Positions 23,248 to 34,140 of a stretch of 64,000 nt of DNA are shown here, piece after piece; position 1 is the stretch's first letter; each line of letters opens with the position of its first letter. The translations under genes and the position numbers were made by a program. Location: positions 7,066,204-7,130,203 of the forward strand of contig CM037869.1 of the NCBI GenBank assembly GCA_021292105.1, written 5' to 3'. The notes under the pieces are model-generated. The model did no database searches. It was given only the letters and a program-made list of their open reading frames with translations, and had not been told where the DNA came from. The stretch is from Anadara kagoshimensis. Lineage: Eukaryota; Mollusca; Bivalvia; Arcoida; Arcidae.

Positions 23248-23512
23248 TGTTGTGACGCTGTGTATTTCCTGGATGAATGGTATGGGAACGAGGTTACTAC
23301 GTCAGCAGATGACTGGTGTCCCGCATGAGAGTTACTAGAGCATGAACCGCGGGAAATAGTGAGAAGAATCCCTGACGTTGAATAGAATAGACGTGTTGAG
23401 ATATTATAAAGAACAGACGAAGATATAGACTACTTCGGTGAGTGACAATTTCTGGTTTTTCTATTTAATTACTAGTACTTTTATACATTGAGCGTTGAGG
23501 GGAAACACAATA
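23248..23512 (+). repeat. 5' LTR with TATA box and splice donor
   Basis: TGTTGTGACG...ACACAATA. A TATA box is likely at TATAAAG (23,405-23,411). About 30 bases later lies CTTCG|GTGAGT (donor at 23,438), so the first exon of the transcript would be very short. The primer-binding site begins right after the LTR with TGGCGACGAGG (from 23,514), TGG being the complement of a tRNA CCA end. Confidence 0.9.
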
Positions 23513-24328
23513 TTGGCGACGAGGATTAAAAAGGATAGAGAGTTTTCGGACTTGGATTTTGTTTTGAAACGCGGCCTCGTTTTGAACATTTTCCATCAAG
23601 GCCGAATTTTCTGCACGCTCTAGCTACCTTGAAAATTTTTTCACGATAGTGAAATAAAGTACTGTCAGTTTTTAAATTGTCGGGTTGTTAAAATTAAAAT
23701 ATATTGCACTAAGGACTGGTTGTTCTTTGTGTTTAATGTATTTCTAACAACATTTAACCAGAAATTTTGACTTTGTCAATCTTGAGACAGTATATTGGTT
23801 TATGCCAGTTTTAACTTTTGTCAGTTCATAGGGCAATATTTCGTTTTTGTTCTATGTAAGTTTTGACTATAGTGTTTTCTTAAGTCAATATTTATGTCTC
23901 ATGACATTAGTCGTATCTTAAGACTTATATGTTTTATGTCATTTTTTCTTAAGTGCAATGAGCATTAATCATTGTATCTTATGTCAGTCCTTAGAACATT
24001 TATATAGTCTTATGCCAGTTTTCTGAGATCAATTTTATTGATTTCTGTCAGTTCTTAAGACAACTTTGTCTTATGTCAGTTTTTTCTTAAGTTTAACTTG
24101 AATATTTTCAGTTGAATTTATGTCAGTTTAAGGACTCACCTTAGTGGTTTTCTGTTGATTGAGTCAACAGTAATTATTAAATTTTCTACTGTATGTTTTA
24201 CGTGGAAATTTGATATGAAAATATAAATTATTTTGTTGTATGCTTTACACAAAAAATTTACTACAGCTATTAGTTTTTTGTTGTATGTTTTACACAAAAA
24301 ATTAGTATACATCTATTCAAAACTTAAA
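23513..24328 (+). promoter_or_regulatory. Untranslated leader with repeated TATGTCAGTTnTTAAG motif
   Basis: After the primer-binding site, 800 bases without a gene. The motif TTATGYCAGTT(T/C)(T)TTAAG recurs about seven times in degenerate form (near 23,802, 23,817, 23,987, 24,013, 24,046, 24,072, 24,119). Two 28-base direct copies of TTTTGTTGTATG.TTTACACA lie at 24,231 and 24,275. A packaging or translation-entry role is possible but unproven. Confidence 0.55.
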
Positions 24329-26068
24329 ATGGATCCCGTTAATATAAGAATCAATATTAACACTGCACCAGATGAAGATTTAAGATTAATACCAGGAGTT
24401 GGTCAGAAGAGGGCAAATGAAATTATTCGATATAGGGTAAAATATGGGTCAGTGCCTCCAAATATTTTAGAATATATCATGAATGGTTTGACACAGGAAG
24501 TACTAAATATTGTGGATTTCAGTATTCCTACTAAACTGTCCTTTGCACAACAACTTAAATCTGAATTGGAGGCCACAGGACAAGCTATGAATGAATTGCT
24601 AGCAAAAAAGGAAAGTGAATTGTTAGCTGCAGAGAAGGATATTATGTCTACTTACCCTAATGTTCCTAATTTACCAAAAAAGTCATTTACCAATGATTCT
24701 GATTTAATGTTATCTGATGGAAGTTCTTTTATTGGTAAGACAGAACTTCGACTTTCTAAAATTAGGTCGGGGGTAGATGCCATTGAAACACCAAGGAAGA
24801 AATTAATTTTTGCTCCGGAATCTGATACATTATCTGAGAAGGGTTTGGAGTCGGTTCGACACAAACCAAGTCAGGTAAAACCTGTATTTAAAGAACAAGA
24901 CATGGGTCAGAAATTGAAAAGTGTTGTCGTGAAGAAATCCACAATGAGTGAAAAACCAGTTCAGGCGAGAAAAAGTAAGTATCAAAGGTCAAGGTCAAGC
25001 TCATTATCTGTAGAAGAGGAACATGATCCTAGATCATATAGACGGTACAAGGAGTATTCTTCTTCAAGTGATGAAGAGTACTATCGACCTAGAAATAGGA
25101 GTACAGTAAAGAAGAGCTTAAGTAAAGGTAAGTCTCTTCGTTACGATTCAAGCTCCAGCTCACCATCACCTATCCGTTCTAGAAATGTACCTGTGTACCA
25201 GGATTATTCTGATGATGAACGTGAACACAGGAGTGCAAAAGGAAAACGGGGGAATCCTAAAAAGATGCCCAAGAACCTACGATACGATGGTAAGAGTAGT
25301 TGGTTATCATTTAAGCAAAAGTTTGATAGTTACAGAGCAGTGCTTAAATGGAGCGAATCAGAGTGCAGTGATTACTTGACTTGGAGTCTCGAAGGTAAGG
25401 CTCTAGATTTTTTAACACTTATCACGGAGATGCATGATAAATGTAGTTTCCGTCGATTGATGAAAAAGTTGGAGTCCAGATTTGGTTCCAAGGAGCTGAG
25501 TGAGACTGCTAAAGTCAAATTCCAACAGTCCAGCCAAAATACAGATGAAAGTTTGGAGGACTGGTCGGATCGAGTGATGACTTTGGCTGCAGTTGCCTTT
25601 AAAGATCTACCTGATTCTTACCGGAAGCAGGAAGCAATATCTAAATTTTGTCAGGGTTGTTGTGACAAAGAAGCAGGTAAACATGCTTGTTTTGAGAGAC
25701 CACGAAGTATGCAAGCTGCCCTGGATGCCATACGACATTTTCAGTATATCTCACAAGCAGTGGACTCAAAGAAACCAAGACGTCCAAGGGAAGAGTATGC
25801 TGTTAATGCAGTTAGCTATGCAACAGAAGCTCGGGTGGAGGCAATGATAGCCAAAGCTATAGACAATCTGGCAAACAAACTCCAAAGACTGGATAAAGAA
25901 AAACCGTCTAAGCCGGAAGTACAAAGTGAAACTCCTCCAGCTTCGCCCTCAACGAAATGCTACTTCTGTCGGCGTCCAGGTCATGTGAAAAAAGATTGTT
26001 TCCGATATAATAAATGGAAGCTGAAGAAAGATCGGAAAGCAGCTGAAAAACAACCACCTTTAAACTAG
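24329..26068 (+). CDS. gag: Gag with N-terminal helix-hairpin-helix domain
   Basis: 579 residues from MDPVNIRI; 32 open codons upstream come from the leader repeats and are not used. Residues about 8-50 form a ComEA-type helix-hairpin-helix (INTAPDEDL, IPGVGQKRANEIIRYR, KYG). A serine/arginine-rich linker (about 200-330) precedes the retrotransposon Gag capsid fold (RYDGKSSWLSFKQKFDSY, LLTLITEM-like region, ETAKVKFQQSSQNTDESL). One CCHC knuckle lies at about 544-557 (CYFCRRPGHVKKDC). Capsid and RNA packaging are the expected jobs; a DNA-binding HhH at the front of Gag is unusual. Ends in TAG immediately after a slippery heptamer. Confidence 0.88.
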   Translation: MDPVNIRININTAPDEDLRLIPGVGQKRANEIIRYRVKYGSVPPNILEYIMNGLTQEVLNIVDFSIPTKLSFAQQLKSELEATGQAMNELLAKKESELLAAEKDIMSTYPNVPNLPKKSFTNDSDLMLSDGSSFIGKTELRLSKIRSGVDAIETPRKKLIFAPESDTLSEKGLESVRHKPSQVKPVFKEQDMGQKLKSVVVKKSTMSEKPVQARKSKYQRSRSSSLSVEEEHDPRSYRRYKEYSSSSDEEYYRPRNRSTVKKSLSKGKSLRYDSSSSSPSPIRSRNVPVYQDYSDDEREHRSAKGKRGNPKKMPKNLRYDGKSSWLSFKQKFDSYRAVLKWSESECSDYLTWSLEGKALDFLTLITEMHDKCSFRRLMKKLESRFGSKELSETAKVKFQQSSQNTDESLEDWSDRVMTLAAVAFKDLPDSYRKQEAISKFCQGCCDKEAGKHACFERPRSMQAALDAIRHFQYISQAVDSKKPRRPREEYAVNAVSYATEARVEAMIAKAIDNLANKLQRLDKEKPSKPEVQSETPPASPSTKCYFCRRPGHVKKDCFRYNKWKLKKDRKAAEKQPPLN

Positions 26069-26103
26069 AAAGGACTGAGCGACCAGGTCACTTAGTTCAG
26101 TCC
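26059..26103 (+). promoter_or_regulatory. -1 ribosomal frameshift signal, gag to pro
   Basis: Heptamer T TTA AAC (26,059-26,065) reads X XXY YYZ in the gag frame and is directly followed by the gag TAG. A 6-base spacer leads to a 7-bp perfect stem, GGACTGA (26,072-26,078) with TCAGTCC (26,097-26,103). The -1 frame is open through this site into the protease ORF. Confidence 0.88.
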
Positions 26104-27003
26104 AACACTAATAAGGTAAGTGGTGACCAGAAACTTAATTTGAATAGTGCGACTGTTTGTCCACAAGTGGAGCAAATTAAGAAATCAGGTATGTCTGCTG
26201 CAGCTGTTAGTCCACAAACATCAGAATTAGATCAGGTAAATAGATCCAGTACATTGTCTGCTGTGGCTGTTAGCTCACAGACAACAGAATTAAACAGGGT
26301 AGAAAGATCGAGTAATTTGTCTGCTGCAGCTGTTTGCTCGCAGACTGAGGAAATATCAAGAAATGGAGATGGTATTTCTGATAATCCACATAAAATTCCA
26401 GTTGAACAGCTGGATAGTGCGAATGTTTTTCCACTTTCAACTAGTTCAAATTCCAGTATAGTTACAGCACCCCAGTCAGTTAATTCGAATGATTTTCTAT
26501 CATTGACTGATAAATCTAGGTCAATCCTCAGAGATGGTTATGCAGATCCATTAGTGAATCAAGAGTTACCTTGTGTTCAGGTTGTGCGTGCTGGTTCTTC
26601 CTTTGTTCCAATGATTATAGGGGGTAAGAAGATTAGTGCTAGGATTGATTCTGGCGCTGAAATTACTATTCTGTCAGTGCAAGTATATAACCAATTGCAG
26701 AAAAAGCCAGAAAAGATACAGGATGTGGTGATGAAAATGGCAGATGAAAAGAACAGTTTAAAAGGGTTTATTATAGAACCAATCCCTTTGCAATTGGGTA
26801 CACAAACATTTTGTGAAAGAGTATATGTAGCGCCTATCTCAGATGAAATGCTATTAGGCCATGATTTTTTACAACACCTTGGGGTACTCTTAGATATGCA
26901 TACTAATATGCTATTGGTAAATGGTGAAACAATTCCATTGCAAACTAGTTTTAAGGATGGCAAACCGACAATAGCAAGGGTGACTTTGAAAGCAAAATAT
27001 TAG
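26069..27003 (+). CDS. pol: Pro: aspartic protease region
   Basis: Read by -1 frameshift from gag. The first 150 residues are a low-complexity linker with four copies of an alanine-valine motif (ATVCPQ, AAVSPQ, VAVSSQ, AAVCSQ). The protease follows: ARIDSGAEITILS (active-site DSGA), a flap region, and LLGHDFLQHLGVLLD near the end. It cuts the Gag-Pol polyprotein. The frame closes at 27,003 after a run of four A's, while the homologous continuation (VPPNSVVRT) lies in the next frame, so a one-base loss is likely here. Confidence 0.85.
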
Positions 27004-30000
27004 TTCCTCCTAATTCAGTGGTCCGAACTCAGTGTAAACTAGATACTGAATTAAATAATTATTATATGGAAGATAGTGGTACTTTGGCTAAGAAGGGAAT
27101 TCTGATGCCATACATTCTAAGGGGCAATAGGGAAGAGCCAGTAGTTTGTTTAGTCAATCCATCGGATAATTATAAGGTATTCAAACGGCAAGAAGTAATT
27201 GCTAATGCGTTTGAAATAAAAGATGTAATGGATGAGTTCAAAGCAGACCGAGTTAATTTGCAATGTTGCAATGCTTCATTGAATGGTCCAGATGATTTAA
27301 TAGAGGTCCCAGATCACCTAAAAGGTGTATTTAACGAATCGTTGAGTCACCTAAATGCAAAACAACAAAAACAATTAGCTCATGTTTTGACTAATTATAG
27401 TGATGTTTTTGCAACTAATGATTTTGATCTGGGTAGTTTTACGGCAATTGAACATGAAATTGATACTGGATCTGCAAGACCGATTAAGCAAAGTATGCGG
27501 AGAACTCCTGCATGTTTTGTGGGGGAGGAGGAGGCACATTTGAAGAAAATGTTAGATGCTGGGGTTATTCAGGAATCTATGTCAGAATGGGCATCATCGC
27601 CAGTTTTAATAAAAAGCGAGATGGTTCAGTGAGGTGGTGCATAGATTATAGAGCCTTGAATAATGTAACTGTAAAAGATACATTTCCATTACCTCTAGTG
27701 GAAGACTGCTTGGATACACTAGAAGGAAATGTTTGGTTTTCTAAGTTGGATGCAAATTCAGCTTATTGGCAGGTAAGAGTGAAAGAGGAGGATAGAAAGA
27801 AGACTGCTTTCTTGACAAAGTTTGGCCTGTTTGAACATGTGAGAATGGGGTTTGGCTTAACAAATGCTCCAGCTACATTTTCAAGGGTTGTTAATTTAAT
27901 TTTGAGAGGGTTAACATGGAGAACAGTTATGGCCTTTTTGGATGACATCCTGGTTATGGGTAAAACATTTGATGATCATTTGAAAAACTTAGCTGAAGTA
28001 CTTGGCAGGTTTCGTCAGCATGGGTTAAAGTTAAAACCGAGAAAATGTATCTTTTTCCAAAGAGAGGTTGAGTTCCTGGGTAGGATTGTAAGCGGGAATA
28101 CCTTATCCATGACAGCAAAAGATACTGAAACGGTAGCTAAATGGCCATGTCCAACGTCTTCTAAAGATGTGGAGAGATTTTTAGGTTTGGCCAATTATCA
28201 TCGCTCGTTTGTGAAGAATTTTGCGGAGATGGCTCAACCCTTATATAGTTTAACTGGTAAAAATAAGTTTAAATGGGACGAGACTGAACAAACAGCTTTT
28301 GATGAATTGAAAATGGCATTGACAAGTCCTCAAGTTTTATCGTTACCTAATAATATAGATCCTTTCATATTAGACGTGGATGCGTCAGATACAGCGATTG
28401 GTGCTGAGTTACTCCAAGTACAAAATGGTCAAGAAAGAGTTGTAGCTTATAGTAGTTTTTCTCTTACCCCAGAACAGAAACAATATTGTACTACTAGAAA
28501 GGAATTATTAGCAATAGTTCGTTTCACAAGGCAATTTCGATACTATCTGTTAGGGAGAATATTTACAGTTAGAACTGATCATTCTAGTCTTACTTGGTTG
28601 CTTAGATTTAAGGAGCCACAAGGACAATTAGCTAGATGGATTGAAGAGCTATCGCAATATCATATGATAGTGAAACATCGTGCTGGCTCTAAACACGGAA
28701 ATGCGGATGCGCTGTCTAGGATACCAGATCAGTTAACACCGTGTTCAGAGTATTTGGCAGGATTGAATCCTACAGATTTGCCTTGTGGCGGTTGCCGTTA
28801 CTGCACTAGGGCACATGACCAATGGGCTCGGTTTACGGAAGAAGTAGATGATGCTGTTGGTTTAGCTTGGACTAAAAGTAAGACTAGTGTGGTTAGTAAG
28901 GAAAACTCAACTGTAAATTGTGTCAATAAATCGGATAACATACGAAACAGTAGTACAAGTTACGGACTCAAGGGTATCACACGTCTGTTTGACGGTGATC
29001 CCGAGACAGTTAAAGGTAATACAAGATGTACATGCTCAGGTGATACATGTCTGTTTGACTGTGATTCTGTGGCAGTACAACTAGATGAGATCAGAAGAAA
29101 TTCATTGGACCTAATAACGACTATAGACACTGTTGGAATGAATGGCAGTGAGTCGCACTTTGATATTGTGACTACAGGACAAATTAGCGTAATTGAGGCG
29201 TGTTCTGTACGTTTATCCACAAATAATTCATCTTCAAGATTGGCATGTTGGGGTTATACTTTTCAAGAACTTAAGAATGAACAGTCCAAAGATGATGACT
29301 TAAAATTAATTCTGGCCTGGCTAAGGGATAAGGAAACGCCAACGGATGGTCAACAGTTTTTGGCTAGTCCGGAATCTAAATTTTATTGGTTGAATAAAGA
29401 AGCCTTTACTCTGGTGGATGGAGTGTTATTTAGGAAGAAACTTGGTGTTGAAGATCAAGATCTCTTATTAGTTATACCAAAAGGTTTAAAAGACTCAGCT
29501 TTGCTTCTGCACCACGATATTCCATCTTCAGGACATCAGGGGGTAGCTAGGACCAAAATTAAGCTAAAAGAGAAGTTTTTCTGGGTTGGTCTTTCAAAAG
29601 ATGTTGAAACGTATGTTCTCTCTTGTAGTGTGTGCAATAAGAATAAAAAAGGTAAACACTATGGGAGGGTTCCATTAACAGAGTTCCATGCAGGGGCACC
29701 AATGGAGCGGGTACATATTGATTTTATGGGTCCATTACCTAAGACACCAAATGGAAACGAACATTGTTTGATGATGGTGGATCAGTTTACAAAATGGATA
29801 GAATGTGTACCATTGCCTTCTCAAAAGGCCGAAGTGGCAGCTAAGGCGGCAATAGATGGTTTCTTTGCTCGTTTTGGTTTCCCGTTTCAGCTCTTTTCAG
29901 ATCAAGGGAAGAATTTTGATGGTAAATTGTTTGAAACTGTTTGTAAGGCATTACATATCCATAAATCTAGAACACTCCATATAGACCATCTTCAAACGGC

Positions 30001-30774
30001 CAAGTTGAACGCTTCAATCGCACCTTAATGGATGCAGTAAGGTGTTTTATAGGTAAATCTCAAGATAAATGGGACCGAGATATACAGCAAATAGCAATGG
30101 CTATTAGATCCGCGGTTAATCGGAGCACGGGTTATACCCCTAATATGTTGATGCTAGGAAGAGAAATCAACACGCCTGCTCAACTCATGTTCCCTAATGT
30201 GAAGCAAAACCAAGCGGAGGACTATGGGGAATATGTAGTTGGACTGCAACAAAGTTTATACCGTGCACATGAGGTTGCACGTAGTACCCTTAGAACGTCA
30301 CTCAAACGGATGAAAAGAAATTACGACCTTAAAATACTTCTGAGACCTTATGCAGAAGGTGACGTGGTCTACTTGTTAGACACGGCAGTTGTCAAGGGAA
30401 AGTGTAAAAAGTTGAGTGCACCTTGGAAAGGTCCGGCCGTAATTTCAAAGAAGTTGTCTTCTTACTTATATCGGGTTAAGTTAAAGAATTCCATCTTTGT
30501 AGCGAATCACGACAGGATGATGCCATGTAAGGATCGCAATATACCCACATGGATTAAGAAGTTCAAGGAGTCTTTGAACAACAATGTTCCATGTTCAAAT
30601 GGGAATACAGACAGGGAAGTTTATTGCTTCTGTAGGAAACCCTGGAATGGAAGATTTATGATCCAGTGTGATTATTGTGAAGAATGGTATCATGGATCCT
30701 GTATTAACGTGAGTGCATCGGATGCGCTTGATATGGACAAATTCAAGTGCAAGAAATGCAAGGAAAGGAATTAG
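27000..30774 (+). pseudogene. pol: Pol: RT, RNase H, integrase with C-terminal PHD finger; frameshifted
   Basis: Frame 27,018-27,632 holds the RT N-part; frame 27,512-30,028 holds the rest of RT (WCIDYRALN, FSKLDANSAYWQV, VRMGFGLTNAPATF, catalytic FLDDILVMG), RNase H (DVDASDTAIGA, YCTTRKELLAIV, RTDHSSLTWL) and integrase HHCC zinc (HHDIP...SGHQG...CSVCNKNKKG) with HIDFMGPLP and FSDQGKNFDG. Frame 30,028-30,774 carries the integrase end. The catalytic glutamate region lies at the third break (about 29,970). Breaks at about 27,607 (A run) and 29,970. The last 50 residues form a PHD finger: CFCRKP..., CDYCEEWYHGSC, CKKC. Confidence 0.88.
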
Positions 30775-30795
30775 AAGTATAGACTTAACGGGTAT

Positions 30796-30811
30796 TCTTT
30801 CTATTTTAGAA
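30796..30811 (+). promoter_or_regulatory. Splice acceptor before ORF3
   Basis: TATTCTTTCTATTTTAG is a pyrimidine-rich acceptor ending two bases before the ATG of ORF3 (AAATGG). Paired with the GTGAGT donor in the LTR it would give a spliced ORF3 mRNA, as retroviral env is made. Inference from sequence only. Confidence 0.5.
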
Positions 30812-33607
30812 ATGGCTTTGAGTAAGAATTTGAAGAAATTCCAGAGTGTGCTGGATGATTGCCTTTTGCGGAATCAGCTATATCAGCCAGCAGATTTGTT
30901 GATATCCAACTTAACATTGCTGTTCCGAGGACAAACCCAGGACATTCTGGAAGTCGTCATAAAGATGGTGGATATCGCCAAAACTAAAAGCCAGAAGATA
31001 AGAAAAAATTGGCTAAAGGAAGCAGCCAGGGCTTTGGATTCGTTCCAGGTGGTGGATCGCTCTTGGATTAACACAAACGTGTTCACCCTACCACCACTTC
31101 CAGTACAGAAGGAGCAAACCTTTGACTTAGAAGCGTGTACCAGGGACATAAGGTATTACCCGTCACGCAAGGAGTCCGACGTACTGGAGGTGGAAGACCT
31201 GACCAGGGAAGAGGAGGACCGTTTGTTGGGTATTTCTACAATGGAAGTTGATCCCCCATCAAAAACATCCAGAGTCCGGTTCAACATCTCCCCAGATGAT
31301 GCGGCTGTTTGCCAATCCTCTGAGGGTGAAGTTGCTTCGAGTGAGGCAGATGCGGCTGGTTGCCCATCTCCCAGTAAGAAGACATATAGTTCGATACTAA
31401 AGTCCGCCCTTAAGAAACCGGAGTCAGCTGTTGGTACGGCTGTTTGCTTACCAACACTGACACTCTCGGTAGGAGAAAAGCGGAGTAAAGATAAACCCAC
31501 TTCTGGTGAGAAGACCGGGGATATGGCTGTTAGCCTATCCTCAGTTCTTCCAAATAAAGAAGGAGAAAAGTCGTCAGGTTCTCTTAAAAGAAAAGATCAT
31601 AAACAGGCTGAAAAAAGTGGTCGAGACAGAAGTCATGAAAGAAGAAGTAATGATAGAAGTAGAAGTCAAGATGGTCTGAATCATGATAGGAAAGATGATA
31701 GGAGGAAGGATGATAGAATGAAAGATGATAGAGATGAATACAGCAGGAGAAGAGATGTCAGGAGGAGAGATAGAAATGATGATTATCGCAGGGATAGAGA
31801 TAGCAAGAGGAGAGATGATAGAAATGATAACAACAGAGAAGTGATGATAGTAGGAGGAGAGATGATAGAATGATAACAACAGGAGAAGTGATGATAGTAG
31901 GAGGAGAGATGATGATCATGGCAGAAGGCAGGAAAGTAGAGAAAGAGGACCAGAAAGTAAGAGAACTCAAGTCAGCCAAAGAGATCGTAAAGAGAAGGAG
32001 AGACCTGGTGACAAGAGACAAGAGAAACCAAAAGAGAGGAGTGCAACAGTTACGTCTGACGCGGCTGTTTACCCGTCGACAGTTGCATCCAATATTATTT
32101 TGGAAGTTGATACCAGTATCCCAGATAGGCGGAGAGTGACGATGGGAAGAGGTATTACAATTGAAGGGGAAGACCATTTAGCTGTTCCACCCCCTGGAGT
32201 GAAAATGACGATTTCATCGCAGCAACGCCCAAGTGAAATTGTGCAATCTTTCCGGGAGAGCAGGAAGGTGTCCAAGAGGCCCAGGATATGTTGGGTGCCT
32301 GGATGTAAAGAACCGAATGCGTTTCCTAAGGCACATGCCTTTAATTACCATGTTCCCGAGATCTTCTTGGATCGTTTACCTCCGACCAATGAACAAGTGC
32401 TCAGAGGTAGAACCCGAGCTTTGCGGGAAGCAGCATGTTGGTTATTGGGACGTCCTGCTACATTGGAGGAGCTCTTGTTACATATCCAAATGCAACATGT
32501 GCTGTCAGCAGTTGACAATTCTGTGTTAACTCCTAGACACATAGAAGCCATGACAGCCATGTGCGGATTTAACAATTTACCCGTCCCAGCTCAATTCAAG
32601 TTATTCCCTCCAGAGTCTCCAGCAGTGTTAATCCATTGGAAAGTCGTTCTCTTGATTTCGGCCTGTTTGGACGATCAAGAGAGACGATATTGGATGGACC
32701 ATTTCCCTGTGCCTGCTGGCCTAGAAGAGGAAGACGACAAGATGGAGGCCGAATCAATGCAGCCAGAAATCAGTTATCCAGAGGCATTTGATTCTCATTT
32801 CCACCTTGATCGTTTACTGAGAGAATGTCAACTGCCAGAAGATAGCGGTTTATCCAACATATTGGCAAGGAATACCATACCTCCAGAAGAGAGAGTCAAT
32901 TTAGTTGGAACCTTAGCTGTATTCTGTGATCCCAGAACATATCCCTCTGTGGAACGGCTGGTTGCCTTCCCGGAGGATATGTCGGTGGCAGTTGGAATTC
33001 ATCCAAAACATAGCAGCTTGAGCCGGGAAGCATTGGATGAAAGTTTGAAGCAATTGGCTACTTTGTTGGAACATCCCAAAGTATGCGCCCTTGGGGAAAT
33101 CGGGCTGGACCATTCAGTCAGTGTAGGAGAATGGCACCGTCAAGTGGAGCTCCTGGAAAGAACCTTACAGTTAATCAAAGAAGACAAAGTTCTTGTATTA
33201 CATTGCAGAGGAATGCAAGGCGACTGTGGGACGGAAGTATACTTCTTATTGCTACATTTTTTGAGAAGACATCTGGTCCCCAGTCAACGAATACATCTGC
33301 ATTGTTTTACTGGGAACACGTTCGTCCTCCAGGAGTGGCTACAGGCTTTCCCAAGGAGTTACTTTGGTTTTACGAACATAGTGCAACGCTTTTCTGAGTC
33401 CCAGATCAAGGCCCTATGTAGTGTTGGGGAGGCCGTTTGCTGTTGGAGACAGATGCTCCTTATTTTCCACCTAGAGGGAGTAGTCATTCTTCACCAGACC
33501 AACTGTATACAACAGCAAAATTGGTAGCAGACCATAGAGGGAGCAGTCCAGAATATATCCTGGAAATTACATCTGTTAATGCCAAGCACCTTTATTGGAA
33601 TGCCTAG
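30812..33607 (+). CDS. ORF3: SR/RD-rich protein with TatD nuclease domain
   Basis: Begins MALSKNLKKFQSVLDD. The helical N-part is followed by repeated A(A/T)VC motifs and an RD/SR-rich stretch (about 31,600-31,860). A frame change at about 31,870 leads to more RE-rich sequence, then a CxxxC...H-type patch (CWVPGCKEPNAFPKAHAFNYH), a helical region, and a TatD-type metal-dependent hydrolase: DSHFHLD (HxH), VGIHPKHS, CALGEIGLDHS (E), VLHCRG (H), IHLHCFTG (H). After a second frame change at about 33,430 comes ETDAPYFPPRG (D). All metal ligands of TatD DNases are present. It resembles TATDN2. Role in the retroelement unknown; nucleic-acid processing is plausible. Confidence 0.82.
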
Positions 33608-34140
33608 ACACTGCATAGAATCTAGTTTAGAGTAGATTGTTAATCCTCTATACTGGGATTCAGGAAACCGTTTCTCCATAGCATTATATAGAGTTGATTG
33701 TTAATCCTCTATGTTTTGTTTATCGAGATATATATATTTATTTATGCGGCTGTTAGTCCATAAATAATATTTGGTGGGATGGAGCAGCTGAATGGAAAAA
33801 ATATGGTTATGGTCCAGTGGTATGGTTAACCAAGATGAGCATGGAGAAGTTTTCCTATTTTATTAATACATTCCATTGATATGGTTGACCAAGACGAACC
33901 TAAAGATGAATTTCTTGAAGATTTATATTAGTACTCCAGTACTATTTTTATATATGGAAATGACTGTTTGTCTTTCCATATTGTAGTTTTAATTGAGATG
34001 ACTGGTTGTCTCTCATGTTAAATTGAAATGGTTAAATCATTTCTAAAGTTCCTGTACCAAAAGGGAATGAGTTGAATTCCAGAGAATGATACAGTATAAT
34101 ATCCCCGGATTGGCTGAGGACCAGCTCAATTCAAGGGGAG
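33608..34140 (+). other. 3' untranslated part and polypurine tract
   Basis: No ORF. It contains two copies of a 35-base segment (AGAGTTGATTGTTAATCCTC at 33,690; AGTAGATTGTTAATCCTC at 33,632), and GCGGCTGTTAGTCCATA (33,746), matching the repeated coding motif of pro and ORF3. AAGGGGAG directly before the right LTR is the polypurine tract. Confidence 0.7.

Noticed and set aside
26995-27003. Second programmed frameshift between pro and RT
   Set aside because: No X XXY YYZ heptamer: after AAA the next codon does not re-pair; a one-base loss in the A run is simpler.
31574-32177. Minus-strand Ser/Ile-rich ORFs resembling membrane proteins
   Set aside because: Shadow of the GA-rich RD/SR-coding strand of ORF3.
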